A stretch of 64,000 nt of DNA from Betaproteobacteria bacterium (GCA_016219425.1 JACRNB010000011.1:1-64000); one strand, 5' to 3'. Shown: positions 25,650-35,685, counted from the first letter of the stretch. Notes: generated by a model from the sequence alone, not told the origin. A program made the numbers and translations.

Positions 25650-27899
25650 ATGTTTCTCTCGCTCGGACGACTGTCCGGCAGACACCCCTGGCATGTGCTC
25701 TGGCTGGGTGCGCTGCTGGTGCTGGTCAGCGCCCTCTACAGTCTTGACCTGATGCAACGATTGACCCTGGCGCCCGGTTGGGAAGTGCCCGACAGCGGCT
25801 CGGATCTGTCCATGGTCGAGATCAAGACGAAACTCGGACATGACGAGACCCCCGTGGTGGTGCTGTTCTCCCCGCGTCAGGCCAGTCTGGGCGACGCCGA
25901 CAGCCCGGCCTATCGGGCGGCGGTGGAGACGGCGCTGGCGCCGGTGACGCGCAATCCGGACGTGCGCGGCGCGGTGAGCTACCCGATGACGCGGGATGCG
26001 CGCCTGCGCTCCAAGGACGGGCGTCTGACCTACGCCGTGGTGCAACTCGAACGCGGCAAGGATGAGGGCGTGGCCGCGTTCCAGCGCCTGCGCGACCAGA
26101 TCCGCTCGGACCTCCTCGACGTGAAACTGGGGGGGGAGCTGGCCACCTACGTCGATATCCGCGAGCAGCTCGCACGCGACATCTGGCACGCTGAGGTGGT
26201 CAGCTTCATCGCCCTGGCGGTGCTTCTGGTGTGGGTGTTCGGCTCGGTCACCGCCGCCATGCTGCCGCTGATCGTGGGCAGCGTGGCCATCATCCTCTCG
26301 GTCAGCCTGTTGAAGCTGTTCAGCCAGTTCGTCGATATCTCGGTCTACGCCGCCAACGTCGTCTCCATGCTGGGCCTGGGTCTGGCCATTGATTACGCCC
26401 TGTTCATCGTCTCCCGCTTCCGTGAAGAGTTGTCCCTCGGGCGGGATGTGGACGCCAGCCTGGGGCGCACCCTGGCCACCGCAGGCCGCACCGTCACCTA
26501 CAGCGGCATGACCGTAGCCGCCAGTCTGTTCTGCCTGCTCCTGCTGCCGCAGCGGTTTTTCCAGAACATGGGCCTGGCGGGCGGCATCTCGGTGGCCTCC
26601 GCCATGCTCACCTCCATCCTCCTGCTGCCCGCCCTGCTGGCCTTGCTGGGCAAGCGCGTCAACAGCCTGGGCCTGCCCTGGCTGGACAAACGCATCACCC
26701 ACAACCGCGAGGAAGGCGGCTGGTATCGCTTCAGCCAGTTCGTCATGCGCCATGCCGGCGTCATCCTGATCGGCTCCCTGCTGCTGCTGCTGGCCATGGG
26801 ACAGCCCGTGCGCCACATGCAGGTGGGGCCCTCCGACAGTCGCTCCCTGCCCATGGCGGCGGAAAGCCGCATAGTCCAGGAGGCTCTGGACACCCAGTTT
26901 CCCGAGGCCCGGCTCTCCCCCCTCGCAATCTCCATCGGCATGCGGGGCGTCGCCCATTCCCCGGCCAACCTCGCCGCCCTCGACGCCTATACCCGCCGCA
27001 TCCAGGCCATGCCCGGCGTGCAACGGGTGCTCGGCCTGGTCAGCGTGGACCCGAAGCTGGCCCTCCAGGATTACGAACTGCTGTACCAGTACCCCGACCA
27101 GTTTCCCGTCGCCGGGGAGACCCTGGCGTATTACGGGCGCGCCGAGCACACCATGATGCTGGTGGATTTCGCCTGGCATCCAGGCTCCGTGGAGGCGCGC
27201 GAACTGGTGCGCACGATCCGCGCCCTGCCGCTGCCGCCGGAATTCAGAACGGTGCAGGTAGGCGGATTCCCGGCCTTCCACCTGGACTATCTGGAATCCC
27301 TGGCGCGCTACGTTCCCTGGGCCATCGCCGCCATCGTCGGCGTGATCTTCGTGCTGCTGTTCCTGATGCTGGGCAGCGTGATCCTGCCCCTGAAGGCCGT
27401 GCTCACCAACCTGCTCTCCCTCTCCGCCACCTTCGGCGCACTGGTGTGGATCTTTCAGGATGGCCATCTCTCCGGACTGCTCAACTTCACCCCGCAGGGC
27501 AGCATGGACGGCACCATCCTGGTACTGATCTTCGCCGCCGCCTTCGGTCTGGCCATCGACTACGAGGTATTCCTGCTCTCACGGGTCAAGGAGATGTGCG
27601 ACGACACCCGCGACGGCATGCGCGCGGTCGCCGCCGGCATCCAGCTGAGCGGCCCCATCATCACCAGCGCCGCCCTGCTCATCGGCATCGTCCTGGGCGC
27701 CTTCGCCACCGGCGAGGTGGTGTTCATGAAGGCCATGGGCATCGGCCTGCTGCTCTCGGTGCTGGTGGACGCCACCTTGGTGCGCATGTTGCTCGTACCC
27801 GCCAGTCTGCGCCTGCTTGGAAGGCTCAACTGGTGGGCTCCGGAATTCCTGTTAAAGGTGTATCGTCGCTTCAATTTGAGCGACATAGGCAAGGAATGA
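25650..27899 (+). CDS. MMPL/RND-family inner-membrane transporter
   Basis: A 749-residue polytopic protein with the duplicated MMPL architecture. There is one N-terminal helix (residues about 12-30), a periplasmic domain, five helices, a second periplasmic domain after about residue 370 and six C-terminal helices. The paired MMPL motifs GLGLAIDYALF (about 244-254) and FGLAIDYEVFL (about 632-642) carry the proton-relay Asp-Tyr. Such proteins export lipids or hydrophobic compounds; the substrate here is unknown. The ATG at 25650 (MFLSLGRLSGRHPWHV) is taken, since family members start close to the first helix. It overlaps the next gene by four bases. Confidence 0.85.
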   Translation: MFLSLGRLSGRHPWHVLWLGALLVLVSALYSLDLMQRLTLAPGWEVPDSGSDLSMVEIKTKLGHDETPVVVLFSPRQASLGDADSPAYRAAVETALAPVTRNPDVRGAVSYPMTRDARLRSKDGRLTYAVVQLERGKDEGVAAFQRLRDQIRSDLLDVKLGGELATYVDIREQLARDIWHAEVVSFIALAVLLVWVFGSVTAAMLPLIVGSVAIILSVSLLKLFSQFVDISVYAANVVSMLGLGLAIDYALFIVSRFREELSLGRDVDASLGRTLATAGRTVTYSGMTVAASLFCLLLLPQRFFQNMGLAGGISVASAMLTSILLLPALLALLGKRVNSLGLPWLDKRITHNREEGGWYRFSQFVMRHAGVILIGSLLLLLAMGQPVRHMQVGPSDSRSLPMAAESRIVQEALDTQFPEARLSPLAISIGMRGVAHSPANLAALDAYTRRIQAMPGVQRVLGLVSVDPKLALQDYELLYQYPDQFPVAGETLAYYGRAEHTMMLVDFAWHPGSVEARELVRTIRALPLPPEFRTVQVGGFPAFHLDYLESLARYVPWAIAAIVGVIFVLLFLMLGSVILPLKAVLTNLLSLSATFGALVWIFQDGHLSGLLNFTPQGSMDGTILVLIFAAAFGLAIDYEVFLLSRVKEMCDDTRDGMRAVAAGIQLSGPIITSAALLIGIVLGAFATGEVVFMKAMGIGLLLSVLVDATLVRMLLVPASLRLLGRLNWWAPEFLLKVYRRFNLSDIGKE

Positions 27900-28675
27900 C
27901 CTCTCTGAAATCGGCGCTTGCCCTGAGTCTCCTGACCCTGCTTGGGTCCATGCCGGCGCAGGCGGATCTCGCTGTGGCCGGTCACAGCACGGTGGTGGTT
28001 CTGGGCATGCAGGGAGTCGGCCAGGAGGCCGTCTGGCTGTCCAAGACCCGCCTGCGCCGCGACCTCATTGACCGGGGTCGCGCCTACACCCACCTGTTCG
28101 ATCTCGACACCAAGGAAGTCACCATCATCGACCACGCCATGCGCCAGGCCGATGTGCAACGCCTGACGGACCTGGACACCAACGCCGCCGCCCAGGTCAG
28201 CGCCAAAGAGATCAAGCTCGACATCAAACCCACCGGGCGCAAACGTCCACTGCAAAAGTGGCAATGTGCGGAACATCAGATGCAGCTCACCATGCCGGTG
28301 GAAGTGGGCGGCGACAAACTCGAATTCAACCTGTCGGGCACGGCCTGGCTGGCGCGCAACACGGCGGAGCAGCCGGAAACCGCCACCTTCGTGAAGGCCA
28401 CGCGCACCCCCGACTTCTTCCTCTCGGTGCCCGCCCTGGCGCGGGCCTCGCCCGTCTACGCGCGCGGCCTGTCCGAAGCGATCCGCCGCATCGCCCCGCT
28501 GGGCCTGGTGTGCAGCCTGGATGTGGATCTGCGCTACGAAGGGACGGGGCGCATGGCCGAACTCTCGCGCAAGCTCGCCAGCCATCTGAGCGTGGAATAC
28601 GACCGCTACGAAACCTCACCGATACCCGAAGGCGCCTTCGTCATCCCCGCCGGGTACCGCATCCAGCACAGATAA
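27896..28675 (+). CDS. Exported protein of unknown function, partner of MMPL transporter
   Basis: A 259-residue protein with a signal peptide (residues 1-23, ending AQA) and no further membrane helix, so it is probably periplasmic. It has no cysteine at the cleavage site, so it is not a lipoprotein. I do not recognise a domain; visible features are QEAVWLSKTRLRRDLID, KRPLQKWQCAEHQMQL and a C-terminal YRIQHR. Overlap with the MMPL gene (ATGA) suggests that the two work together, perhaps in lipid transfer across the periplasm. Confidence 0.65.
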   Translation: MTSLKSALALSLLTLLGSMPAQADLAVAGHSTVVVLGMQGVGQEAVWLSKTRLRRDLIDRGRAYTHLFDLDTKEVTIIDHAMRQADVQRLTDLDTNAAAQVSAKEIKLDIKPTGRKRPLQKWQCAEHQMQLTMPVEVGGDKLEFNLSGTAWLARNTAEQPETATFVKATRTPDFFLSVPALARASPVYARGLSEAIRRIAPLGLVCSLDVDLRYEGTGRMAELSRKLASHLSVEYDRYETSPIPEGAFVIPAGYRIQHR

Positions 28676-28694
28676 GCCGGACGGTGGCCGGGAC

Positions 28695-29453
28695 GTGTTG
28701 ATCGACACCCACTGCCACCTCGACGCCGGCGAGTTCGACCAGGACCGGGACGCCGCCTATGAGCGCGCCGTCGCGGCGGGCGTCGCCACCCAGATCATCC
28801 CCGCCGTCACCCGCGCCAACTTCGCCGACGTGGGGGTCTGCTGCCGCCGCTATGCCGGCTGCCTGCCCGCCTGGGGACTGCACCCCATCTACCTCCATGT
28901 GCACCACCGCCGCCACCTGGACGACCTCTGCCACCAGCTTGACCACTGGCGCCCCGTGGCGGTGGGCGAGATCGGCCTGGACAACTTTGCGCCCGGCCTG
29001 GATCTCGCCACCCAGGAATATTTCTATTTCGAGCAACTCAAGCTGGCAAAGGATTTCGAGTTGCCGGTGCTGCTGCACTGCCGCCGCGCCAACGATCTCA
29101 TCCTCAAGCACCTGCGCCGGGTGAAGCCTGCGGGCGGCATCGCCCATGCCTTCAACGGCAGCCTCCAGCAGGCGCATGCCCTGATTGACCTGGGCTTCAA
29201 GCTCGGCTTCGGCGGCGCCTTCACCTGGGGCCGCGCCACGCGCCTGCGGGAACTGGCCCGTGTCCTGCCGCTGGACGCCATCGTGCTGGAGACCGACAGC
29301 CCGGACATCCCCCCGGAGTGGGTGGGCAAGGGCCGCAACGAGCCCGCGCAACTGCCCCGCATCGCCGCCGCTCTGGCGAACCTGCGCGGGATCGAAGCGG
29401 AGGAGGTGGCGCAGGCCACCAGCGCCAACGCCCGCGCCGCGCTCCATCTCTGA
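28695..29453 (+). CDS. TatD-family metal-dependent hydrolase
   Basis: A 252-residue TIM-barrel hydrolase. The metal ligands are evident in IDTHCHLD (residues about 3-10), VGEIGLD (about 92-98), LLHCR (about 120-124) and ETDSPDIPP (about 203-211). TatD proteins are 3'-5' exonucleases or D-aminoacyl-tRNA deacylase-like enzymes. The start is GTG at 28695, 20 bases after the previous gene. It is shorter than E. coli TatD (260) but complete. Confidence 0.88.
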   Translation: MLIDTHCHLDAGEFDQDRDAAYERAVAAGVATQIIPAVTRANFADVGVCCRRYAGCLPAWGLHPIYLHVHHRRHLDDLCHQLDHWRPVAVGEIGLDNFAPGLDLATQEYFYFEQLKLAKDFELPVLLHCRRANDLILKHLRRVKPAGGIAHAFNGSLQQAHALIDLGFKLGFGGAFTWGRATRLRELARVLPLDAIVLETDSPDIPPEWVGKGRNEPAQLPRIAAALANLRGIEAEEVAQATSANARAALHL

Positions 29454-29455
29454 CC

Positions 29456-30019
29456 ATGTTCACCCTGCCCAACCTGCTCACCGCCTCGCGCCTGGCGCTG
29501 ACTCCCTTCGTGGCCTGGCGGCTCTATCTGGGCGACGTGGAAGGGGCGTTCTGGCTGTTCTCCCTGGCGGCGCTGACCGACCTGCTGGACGGCGCACTGG
29601 CCCGCCTGCTCAACCAGCGCAGCGTGCTGGGAGCCTGGCTGGACCCCATCGCCGACAAGGTAATGCTGCTCACCACCTTGACCATGCTCGCCATGACCGG
29701 CCTGCTGCCGCTGTGGCTGTGGCTTCTGGTGGTGGTGCGCGATGCGGTGATCTTGAGCGGGGCCGAGGCCTACCGGCGTCTCACCGGCGGGCTGGACGTG
29801 CGCCCCACCCTCTCGGGCAAGGCGGCCATCGCACTGGAATTCAGTCTGGTCGCCTTCATCCTGGCCGACCTTGCCCTGGCGCTGGGTCTGGACGACGCCA
29901 TCCCCGGTTTCGTCCTGGTCACGGCGGCGGCAGTGGCCTTCTCCGGCCTGCGCTACATCTGGCTATGGGGCGGCAAGACCCGCGCCTGGCTGCGCGAGCA
30001 CGACTCACGCGGCGCGTAG
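29456..30019 (+). CDS. CDP-alcohol phosphatidyltransferase family protein
   Basis: A 187-residue membrane enzyme with about five to six helices. The CDP-alcohol motif D-G-x2-A-R-x8-G-x3-D-x3-D is read as [20 protein letters not shown] followed by WLDPIADK (residues about 41-68). PgsA-like enzymes make phosphatidylglycerophosphate; cardiolipin synthase-like members also exist, and the substrate is open here. It lies three bases after tatD-like and its end overlaps the convergent pgi by 15 bases. Confidence 0.85.
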   Translation: MFTLPNLLTASRLALTPFVAWRLYLGDVEGAFWLFSLAALTDLLDGALARLLNQRSVLGAWLDPIADKVMLLTTLTMLAMTGLLPLWLWLLVVVRDAVILSGAEAYRRLTGGLDVRPTLSGKAAIALEFSLVAFILADLALALGLDDAIPGFVLVTAAAVAFSGLRYIWLWGGKTRAWLREHDSRGA

Positions 30020-31747
30020 CCGCGCGATCAGTCCTTCCGTGGAGGCGTCATGGCTGCCGACCTTGGCGGGCGCGCCCGTCAGTTCCGGCAAGAGAACCTG
30101 GGCCAGTTGCTTGCCCAGTTCCACCCCCCACTGGTCGTAGGCGTTGATGTTCCACAGCGCCGCCTGCACAAACACCTTGTGCTCGTACAGGGCGATCAGC
30201 CGCCCCAGGGTGCGCGGCGTGAGCTTGCGGTAGAGGATGGAATTGCTGGGCCGGTTGCCAGGGAATACCTTGTGCGGAAGCAGCGCCTTGAGTTCGCGTC
30301 TGGCCATGCCGGCGCGCACCAGTTCCGCCTCCGCCTCCACCGCGGTCTTGCCGCGCATCAACGCCTCGGTCTGGGCCAGAAAGTTGGACAGCAGCACCGC
30401 GTGCTGGCCGTTTACATCATTGTGCGACTCGCGCCCGGCCAGGAAATCGCAGGGGATCAGCTTCGCGCCCTGGTGGATGAGCTGGTAGAAGGCGTGCTGG
30501 CCGTTGGAGCCCGGCTCGCCGAACACGATGGGACCGGTGCTCGCCTTCACCGGCTTGCCGTCGCGCTGCACGCCCTTGCCGCTGGATTCCATGTCGAGCT
30601 GTTGCAGATAGGCGGGAAAGCGCGCCAGACGCTGCTCGTAGGGCAGCACGGCGTAGGCCTGAGAGTCCCAGAAGTTGTTGTACCAGAGGCCCAGCAGCCC
30701 CAGCAGCACGGGCATGTTGGCCTCCAGCGGCGCCGTGCGGAAGTGCTCGTCCAGGTCGAACGCACCCTCCAGCATCTCTTCGAACGCATCCATGCCGATG
30801 TAGAGCGCGATGGGCAGACCGATGGCGCTCCACAGCGAATAGCGCCCCCCCACCCAGTCCCAGAAGCCGAACATGTTGGCCGGGTCGATGCCGAACGCGC
30901 GCACCGCCGCCTCGTTGGTGGAAACGGCGACGAAGTGTTTGGCCACTGGATGCGTTGCGCCCTCATCCCCGGCCCTTCTGTGGACCTTCGGTCCATCCCT
31001 CGCTTCGCTCGGGACCGCAACTTCGTCGCGTCCTGCGCCCTTCGGGCTGGTCCCGGGGGGAGAAGGGAGATTGCTCAGCAACCAGGCGCGCGCGGCCTGG
31101 GCGTTGAGCAGGGTCTCCTGCGTGGTGAAGGTCTTGGAGGCGACGATGAACAGGGTGGTGGCCGGGTCCAAGTCTTCCAGGGTGTCGTACAGATGGCTGG
31201 GGTCCACGTTGGAGACGAAGTGGGCGCGCAGGTTGCCGCCGTAGGGCTTGAGCGCCAGGCAGGCCATGGCCGGCCCCAGATCGGAACCGCCGATACCGAT
31301 GTTGACCACATCGGTGATGGGCTTGCCGCTGTAGCCCTTCCACTTGCCCGTGCGCACCCGGTCGGCGAAGGCGCGCATGCGCGCCAGCATCTCGCGCACA
31401 TCGGGCATCACATCGCGTCCATCCACCTCGACCGGGCGCTCCGAGCGGTTGCGCAGGGCCGTGTGCAGCACGGCGCGCCCCTCGGTCAGGTTGATCCGCT
31501 CGCCCGCGAACATGGCGTCGCGCAGGGGGACAAGGGCGCTCTCCTTGGCCAGCTTCAGCAACAAGCGCAGGGTCTGGGGCCGGATCAGGTTCTTGGAGTA
31601 ATCCAGCAGAAATTCATCGTCCAGGGCGAGGGAGAAACGCTCGAAGCGCTGCTTGTCCTTCTTGAACAGGTCGCGCAGGTGCAGCGCGTTCCAGGCCTTG
31701 CGTTCAGTCTTGAGGGCGGTCCAGGCGGGGGTGCGGGTGAGGTCCAT
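30005..31747 (-). CDS. pgi: Glucose-6-phosphate isomerase with 35-residue in-frame insert
   Basis: Interconverts glucose-6-phosphate and fructose-6-phosphate. Clear PGI motifs are [11 protein letters not shown] (residues about 149-159), SKTFTTQET (about 204-212), [20 protein letters not shown] (about 278-297), [12 protein letters not shown] and a C-terminal [11 protein letters not shown]. At 580 residues it is about 35 longer than usual. The excess is one block, residues about 225-259, between the helix ending AWLL and [13 protein letters not shown], encoded by DNA that looks like a palindromic repeat. The reading frame is kept, and all signature motifs flank it. It is read convergent to the phosphatidyltransferase gene. 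Confidence 0.92.
   Translation of the reverse strand: MDLTRTPAWTALKTERKAWNALHLRDLFKKDKQRFERFSLALDDEFLLDYSKNLIRPQTLRLLLKLAKESALVPLRDAMFAGERINLTEGRAVLHTALRNRSERPVEVDGRDVMPDVREMLARMRAFADRVRTGKWKGYSGKPITDVVNIGIGGSDLGPAMACLALKPYGGNLRAHFVSNVDPSHLYDTLEDLDPATTLFIVASKTFTTQETLLNAQAARAWLLSNLPSPPGTSPKGAGRDEVAVPSEARDGPKVHRRAGDEGATHPVAKHFVAVSTNEAAVRAFGIDPANMFGFWDWVGGRYSLWSAIGLPIALYIGMDAFEEMLEGAFDLDEHFRTAPLEANMPVLLGLLGLWYNNFWDSQAYAVLPYEQRLARFPAYLQQLDMESSGKGVQRDGKPVKASTGPIVFGEPGSNGQHAFYQLIHQGAKLIPCDFLAGRESHNDVNGQHAVLLSNFLAQTEALMRGKTAVEAEAELVRAGMARRELKALLPHKVFPGNRPSNSILYRKLTPRTLGRLIALYEHKVFVQAALWNINAYDQWGVELGKQLAQVLLPELTGAPAKVGSHDASTEGLIARLRAA
30971..31075. repeat. Palindromic repeat-like insert inside pgi
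   Basis: About 105 bases, absent from normal pgi genes by protein comparison. Arms CCCCGGCCCTTCT (30968-30980) and the GGGGGGAGAAGGGA near 31055-31068 are complementary in part, and an internal GGACC-TTC-GGTCC hairpin lies at about 30983-30995. The mix of nested hairpins is typical of small intergenic repeats rather than coding DNA. Confidence 0.6.
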
Positions 31748-31774
31748 AGCGATAAGCGGGAAGCGTTAGACGGG

Positions 31775-31797
31775 AGGGGTGGATCAAATCCACCCCT
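31775..31797 (-). terminator. Hairpin at the corA end
   Basis: AGGGGTGGAT-CAA-ATCCACCCCT is a perfect 10-bp inverted repeat spanning the corA stop codon at 31784. No T-run follows on the minus strand, so it could act as an attenuator or mRNA 3'-end protector between corA and pgi rather than a full terminator. Confidence 0.4.
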
Positions 31798-32740
31798 TCA
31801 CTTTAAGCCGTCGATACAGCCAGTAACAGGCTGCGCCGGTGACGGCCAGGGCGAGGGGATAACCAAAGGCCCATTGCAATTCAGGCATGACCTGGAAATT
31901 CATGCCGTAGAGGCTGAACACCAGGGTGGGAATGGCGAGGATGGCGCCCCAGCCGGCCAGCTTCTGCACCGAGTCGCTCTGCTGCATGGCGACGGTGGCG
32001 AGCGAGAGCTGCATGGCGTCGGAACTCATCTCGCGCAGGCGGTCCAGAATCTGGATCAGGCGCAGGGCGTGATCTTCCACGTCGCGGAAATAGGCGCGCA
32101 GGTCTTTTTCCACCACATCGGGATGCAGGCGGATGAGGTCGCCGCAGATCTCGGGGATGGGCTGCACCGTGGCGAGCAAGGAGAGGATCTCGCGCTTGGC
32201 CTCGAACAGGCGTTGCAGGGTGTCCTGCGAAAAGGCGCTGGAGAACACGCCCGCCTCCAACCCGGCGTGGCGTTCTTCCAGGTGCGCGGCGAGCGGACGC
32301 AGTTCATCGACGATGTGATCGAGCAGGGCATAGAGCGCGAGACCGGGGGTGATGGACCGACCCATGGCGGCCAGCCGCTCCCGCACCTTGCCGTAGCCGG
32401 GGCCGGGGTCGTGTCGCACCACCGCCAGATGGCCGGGGCCGCAGAAGATATGGGTCTCGCCGTGCGCGAGCGCGCCATCCCACCAGCGCGCCGTGCGCAG
32501 CACCACGAACAGGCCGCCAGGGTAGTCCTCCACCTTGGGGCGCTGGTGGGCGGTAAGGGCGTCTTCCACCGCCAGTTCGTGCAGGTTCAGTTCGCGTTGC
32601 AGGTGTTGCAGGGTGGCGTGGTCGATGCCGCGTAATTCCAGCCAGACCAAGCCCTGGCCGGCTGCAATGTGGTCGGACACAGATTCCAGGCTGATGGGCT
32701 GGCTGGCGCCAGGGTGCAGGAGGTGGCAGTCGATGCTCAT
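31784..32740 (-). CDS. corA: CorA-type divalent cation transporter
   Basis: A 318-residue magnesium/cobalt channel. The long helical N-terminal domain is followed by two C-terminal helices, with the pore signature YGMNFQVMPELQW (residues about 279-291) between them and a basic tail YRRLKVKG. The pentameric protein acts in the inner membrane. Its start overlaps the stop of the PIN-domain gene (ATGA), so it is co-transcribed with the toxin-antitoxin-like pair upstream. Confidence 0.9.
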   Translation of the reverse strand: MSIDCHLLHPGASQPISLESVSDHIAAGQGLVWLELRGIDHATLQHLQRELNLHELAVEDALTAHQRPKVEDYPGGLFVVLRTARWWDGALAHGETHIFCGPGHLAVVRHDPGPGYGKVRERLAAMGRSITPGLALYALLDHIVDELRPLAAHLEERHAGLEAGVFSSAFSQDTLQRLFEAKREILSLLATVQPIPEICGDLIRLHPDVVEKDLRAYFRDVEDHALRLIQILDRLREMSSDAMQLSLATVAMQQSDSVQKLAGWGAILAIPTLVFSLYGMNFQVMPELQWAFGYPLALAVTGAACYWLYRRLKVKGWI

Positions 32741-33147
32741 GGCAGGCTATTCAGGAAGCCCGCCACGGTTTGCACCAGGAGTCCTTCGGCCTTTTCCGGC
32801 GCATTCATCAGAAAGCCGAAATCACGCACGTCCCCGGTCAGCAGCACCTGGGCCTTGCAGGCCAGGGCGGCCTGATAGATGGGGCAGTCCTTGTCGGGCA
32901 GAGGCGGCGGACAGGGCGCGCTGCCGCCTTCCGGAGCCAGTCGCAAGGCGGCGCCGAGGTTCTCCAGAGGCTCCAGGCAGTGGGGGTATTTGCGCGCGAT
33001 ATTGCGGCGCGCTTCTTCCAGGGCATAAGCGCTGGTGATCAGTTGCCACAGGCCGGCTCGTCCCAGTTCACAGATCAGGGCGGCCTTGCCCTTGGGATTG
33101 TGCGCGGCGGTGAACAACACGTTGGCGTCCAGGAACAGCCGCCTCAT
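32737..33147 (-). CDS. PIN-domain protein, VapC-like toxin
   Basis: A 136-residue PIN nuclease-like protein. The acidic residues appear in LFLDANVLFTAA (Asp about 7), ALEEARRN (Glu about 44) and LLTGDVRDFGFL (Asp about 104 and 107), the expected PIN quartet. Such proteins cleave RNA, and many are toxins paired with AbrB-type antitoxins. The upstream gene is just such a partner and overlaps by four bases. Whether the pair is active, or has been recruited with corA, cannot be read from sequence. Confidence 0.82.
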   Translation of the reverse strand: MRRLFLDANVLFTAAHNPKGKAALICELGRAGLWQLITSAYALEEARRNIARKYPHCLEPLENLGAALRLAPEGGSAPCPPPLPDKDCPIYQAALACKAQVLLTGDVRDFGFLMNAPEKAEGLLVQTVAGFLNSLP

Positions 33148-33398
33148 GCGGTTTGCATCGCCTTCAGGATGCGGTTGCGTTCGGCGTCGCTCAGCGGGTC
33201 CGCCGCGTCCCAGGCGGCGATGTCGGCGTCGCTGTAGCTCTCGATGGCAACCACCGCCGCCGGCTTGAGCGCCAGTTCGCCGTTGCGCTCTTCCACGATG
33301 ACCGCGCTGCCGCTGGTGAGGCCCAGGGTCTTGCGCATGCCGGCGGGCAGGGTGATCTGCCCGCGACTGGAAACGATCAGGGTTTCTCGCATGGTCAT
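33144..33398 (-). CDS. AbrB/SpoVT-type antitoxin-like DNA-binding protein
   Basis: An 84-residue protein whose N-terminus is a swapped-hairpin AbrB domain: TLIVSSRGQITLPAGMRKTLGL (residues about 6-27) and GSAVIVEERNGELALKP. The C-terminal 40 residues are acidic and helical, as expected for a segment that wraps the PIN toxin. It heads the antitoxin-toxin-corA operon and probably represses it. A second in-frame ATG two codons on could be used instead. Confidence 0.82.
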   Translation of the reverse strand: MTMRETLIVSSRGQITLPAGMRKTLGLTSGSAVIVEERNGELALKPAAVVAIESYSDADIAAWDAADPLSDAERNRILKAMQTA

Positions 33399-33443
33399 GC
33401 TCCGTATTTCAGAAAATCCGCAATACGGATAGTAGGCGCTCCA

Positions 33444-35603
33444 TCAATCCTGCGCCAACACCACCCCCGCCAGGGGCGGCAGGGTCAGCACCAGGGACTG
33501 TTCGTAGCCCATCCACGGCTGCGCCTCGCTCATCAGGCCGGCGCCGTTGCCCAGGTTGCCGCCGCCATAGAAAACGGAGTCGCTGTTGAAGACCTCGCGC
33601 CAGAAGCCGGGGGCCGGGCAGCCGATGCGGTAGCCCTGGCGCGGCACCGGGGTGAAATTGAGGGCGACGATCACGGCGCGGCCCTTGCGGTCGCGGCGCA
33701 GGAACACCAGCACGGACTGGTCGGCGTCATGGCAGTCCACCCAGCGGAAACCGTCGCTCTCGAAGTCCAGCTCGTGCAGGGCCGGCAGGTCGCGGTAGAG
33801 GTGGTTGAGGTCGCGCAGCGCGCCCTTTACGCCGGCATGCCAACCGGTCTGCAACAGGCCCCAGTCCAGTTCCCATTTTTCCGACCACTCGCGCCCCTGG
33901 CCGAACTCGTTGCCCATGAAGTTGAGCTTCTTGCCGGGGCAGGTGAGTTGGTAGGTGAGGAGCAGGCGCAGGTTGGCGAACTTCTGCCAGGCGTCGCCCG
34001 GCATCTTGCCCAACAGGGAGCCTTTGCCGTGCACCACTTCATCGTGCGAGAACGGCAGCACGAAGTTCTCGGAGTAGGCGTAGAGCTGGCCGAAGGTGAG
34101 GTTGTTGTGGTGGTAGCGGCGGTAGATGGGGTTTTGCTGGATGTAGCGCAGGGTGTCGTTCATCCAGCCCATGTTCCACTTCATCGAGAAGCCCAGGCCG
34201 CCCACATAGGTGGGACGCGACACCATGGGCCAGGAGGTCGATTCCTCCGCCATGGTGAGCGCGCCGGGGAACTGCGCGTGCACCATCGCGTTCATCTCGC
34301 GCAGGAAGTCGATGGCCTCCAGGTTCTCGCGCCCGCCGTATTGGTTGGGCAGCCACTCCCCCGCCTTGCGCGAGTAGTCCAGGTAGAGCATGGAGGCGAC
34401 CGCATCCACGCGCAGGCCGTCGAGGTGGAATTCGGATAACCAATAGTGGGCGCTGGCCAGGAGGAAGCCTTTCACCTCGGCGCGACCGTAATTGAAGATA
34501 TGGGTGCCCCAGTCCTGATGCACCCCCAGACGCGGGTCTTCATGCTCATACAGGGCGGTGCCGTCAAACCGCGCCAGCGCCCAGGCGTCCATGGGGAAGT
34601 GGCCCGGCACCCAGTCCAGCAGCACGCCCAGGCCCGCCTGGTGGCAGGCATCGACAAAGGCGCGGAACTCGTCCGCGCTGCCCAGCCGCGAGGTGGGCGC
34701 GAAATAGCCGCTGGTCTGGTAGCCCCAGGACTCGTCCAGCGGGTGTTCGGTGACGGGCAGCAGCTCGATGTGGGTGTAGCCCATGTCGGCGGCATAGGGC
34801 ACGAGCGCAGCGGTCAGGTCCGGCCAGGTGTAGAAGCGCCCGTCCGGGTGCTTCTTCCACGAGGCCGCGTGGACTTCGTAGATGTTCATCGGCGCGTGCA
34901 GCCAGTCGCGCGCCGCTCGCTCCTTGAGCCAGGCCTTGTCATCCCAGACGTGGCGCGCGGGGGCGATCACCACTGCCGCGGAACCGGGCCGATGCTCGAA
35001 GCCCCGCGCGTAGGGGTCCATCTTCACCACGATGGCGCCGGTGTCGCGATTGCGCAGTTCGAACTTGTACAGGTCGCCCTCGTGCAAGCCGGGGATGAAC
35101 AACTCCCACACACCGGAACCGCCGCGCACGCGCATCGGATGTACGCGCCCATCCCAGTTGTTGAAGCCGCCCACCACCGAGATGCGCTCGGCATTGGGCG
35201 CCCACACGGCAAAGCGCACGCCATCCACCCCGTCCACGCGCATGGGCTGCGCGCCGAAGGTGCGCCAGGCCTCCAGCAGACGGCCCTCGTTGTAGAGGTA
35301 GATCTCCTGGTCCGACAACGTGGGACCGAAGGAATACGGGTCGGCGATCTCGAAGGTCTGGCCGCCTTCCTCGATGGCAAGGCGGTAGGGCCGAACCGGG
35401 GCCGTCCGACCCTGCCAGACGAACAAGCCCCTGGCATCGGCCTTGGTCAAGGCCGCCGCCCCCTCGGGCAACATCAGATGAATGGCGGTCGCCTCCGGAC
35501 GATAGACCCGCAAAACAAATCCATCAGGCGCGGGATGCAACCCCAGAACGGCAAAGGGGTCGTGGTGGCGGGCGGTAAGCAGGCGTTCCAGGGAGTCGGG
35601 CAT
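33444..35603 (-). CDS. glgB: 1,4-alpha-glucan branching enzyme
   Basis: GH13 branching enzyme of 719 residues. An N-terminal carbohydrate-binding domain ([11 protein letters not shown] at about 12-22; [11 protein letters not shown]) precedes the catalytic barrel with [27 protein letters not shown] (nucleophile Asp), MAEESTSWP (acid Glu) and [13 protein letters not shown]. It introduces alpha-1,6 branches into glycogen. The start at 35603 (MPDSLERLL) is chosen, as upstream codons would run into the divergent xthA and match nothing. No other glg gene is nearby. Confidence 0.94.
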   Translation of the reverse strand: MPDSLERLLTARHHDPFAVLGLHPAPDGFVLRVYRPEATAIHLMLPEGAAALTKADARGLFVWQGRTAPVRPYRLAIEEGGQTFEIADPYSFGPTLSDQEIYLYNEGRLLEAWRTFGAQPMRVDGVDGVRFAVWAPNAERISVVGGFNNWDGRVHPMRVRGGSGVWELFIPGLHEGDLYKFELRNRDTGAIVVKMDPYARGFEHRPGSAAVVIAPARHVWDDKAWLKERAARDWLHAPMNIYEVHAASWKKHPDGRFYTWPDLTAALVPYAADMGYTHIELLPVTEHPLDESWGYQTSGYFAPTSRLGSADEFRAFVDACHQAGLGVLLDWVPGHFPMDAWALARFDGTALYEHEDPRLGVHQDWGTHIFNYGRAEVKGFLLASAHYWLSEFHLDGLRVDAVASMLYLDYSRKAGEWLPNQYGGRENLEAIDFLREMNAMVHAQFPGALTMAEESTSWPMVSRPTYVGGLGFSMKWNMGWMNDTLRYIQQNPIYRRYHHNNLTFGQLYAYSENFVLPFSHDEVVHGKGSLLGKMPGDAWQKFANLRLLLTYQLTCPGKKLNFMGNEFGQGREWSEKWELDWGLLQTGWHAGVKGALRDLNHLYRDLPALHELDFESDGFRWVDCHDADQSVLVFLRRDRKGRAVIVALNFTPVPRQGYRIGCPAPGFWREVFNSDSVFYGGGNLGNGAGLMSEAQPWMGYEQSLVLTLPPLAGVVLAQD

Positions 35604-35685
35604 GACGATGGGCGGGAAATGGGACAGCGCAGTCGAGATTATGCGCTGGCCTAGAATCCGGGCGGTTAACACTTCACGCCCCCCC

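Noticed and set aside
25353-27467. A 704-codon open frame antisense to the MMPL transporter
   Set aside because: His/Gln/Gly-rich shadow typical of high-GC DNA; the transporter has the paired MMPL motifs.
30050-32635. An 861-codon open frame on the plus strand opposite pgi and corA
   Set aside because: It is antisense to genes with clear family motifs and has no recognisable domain of its own.
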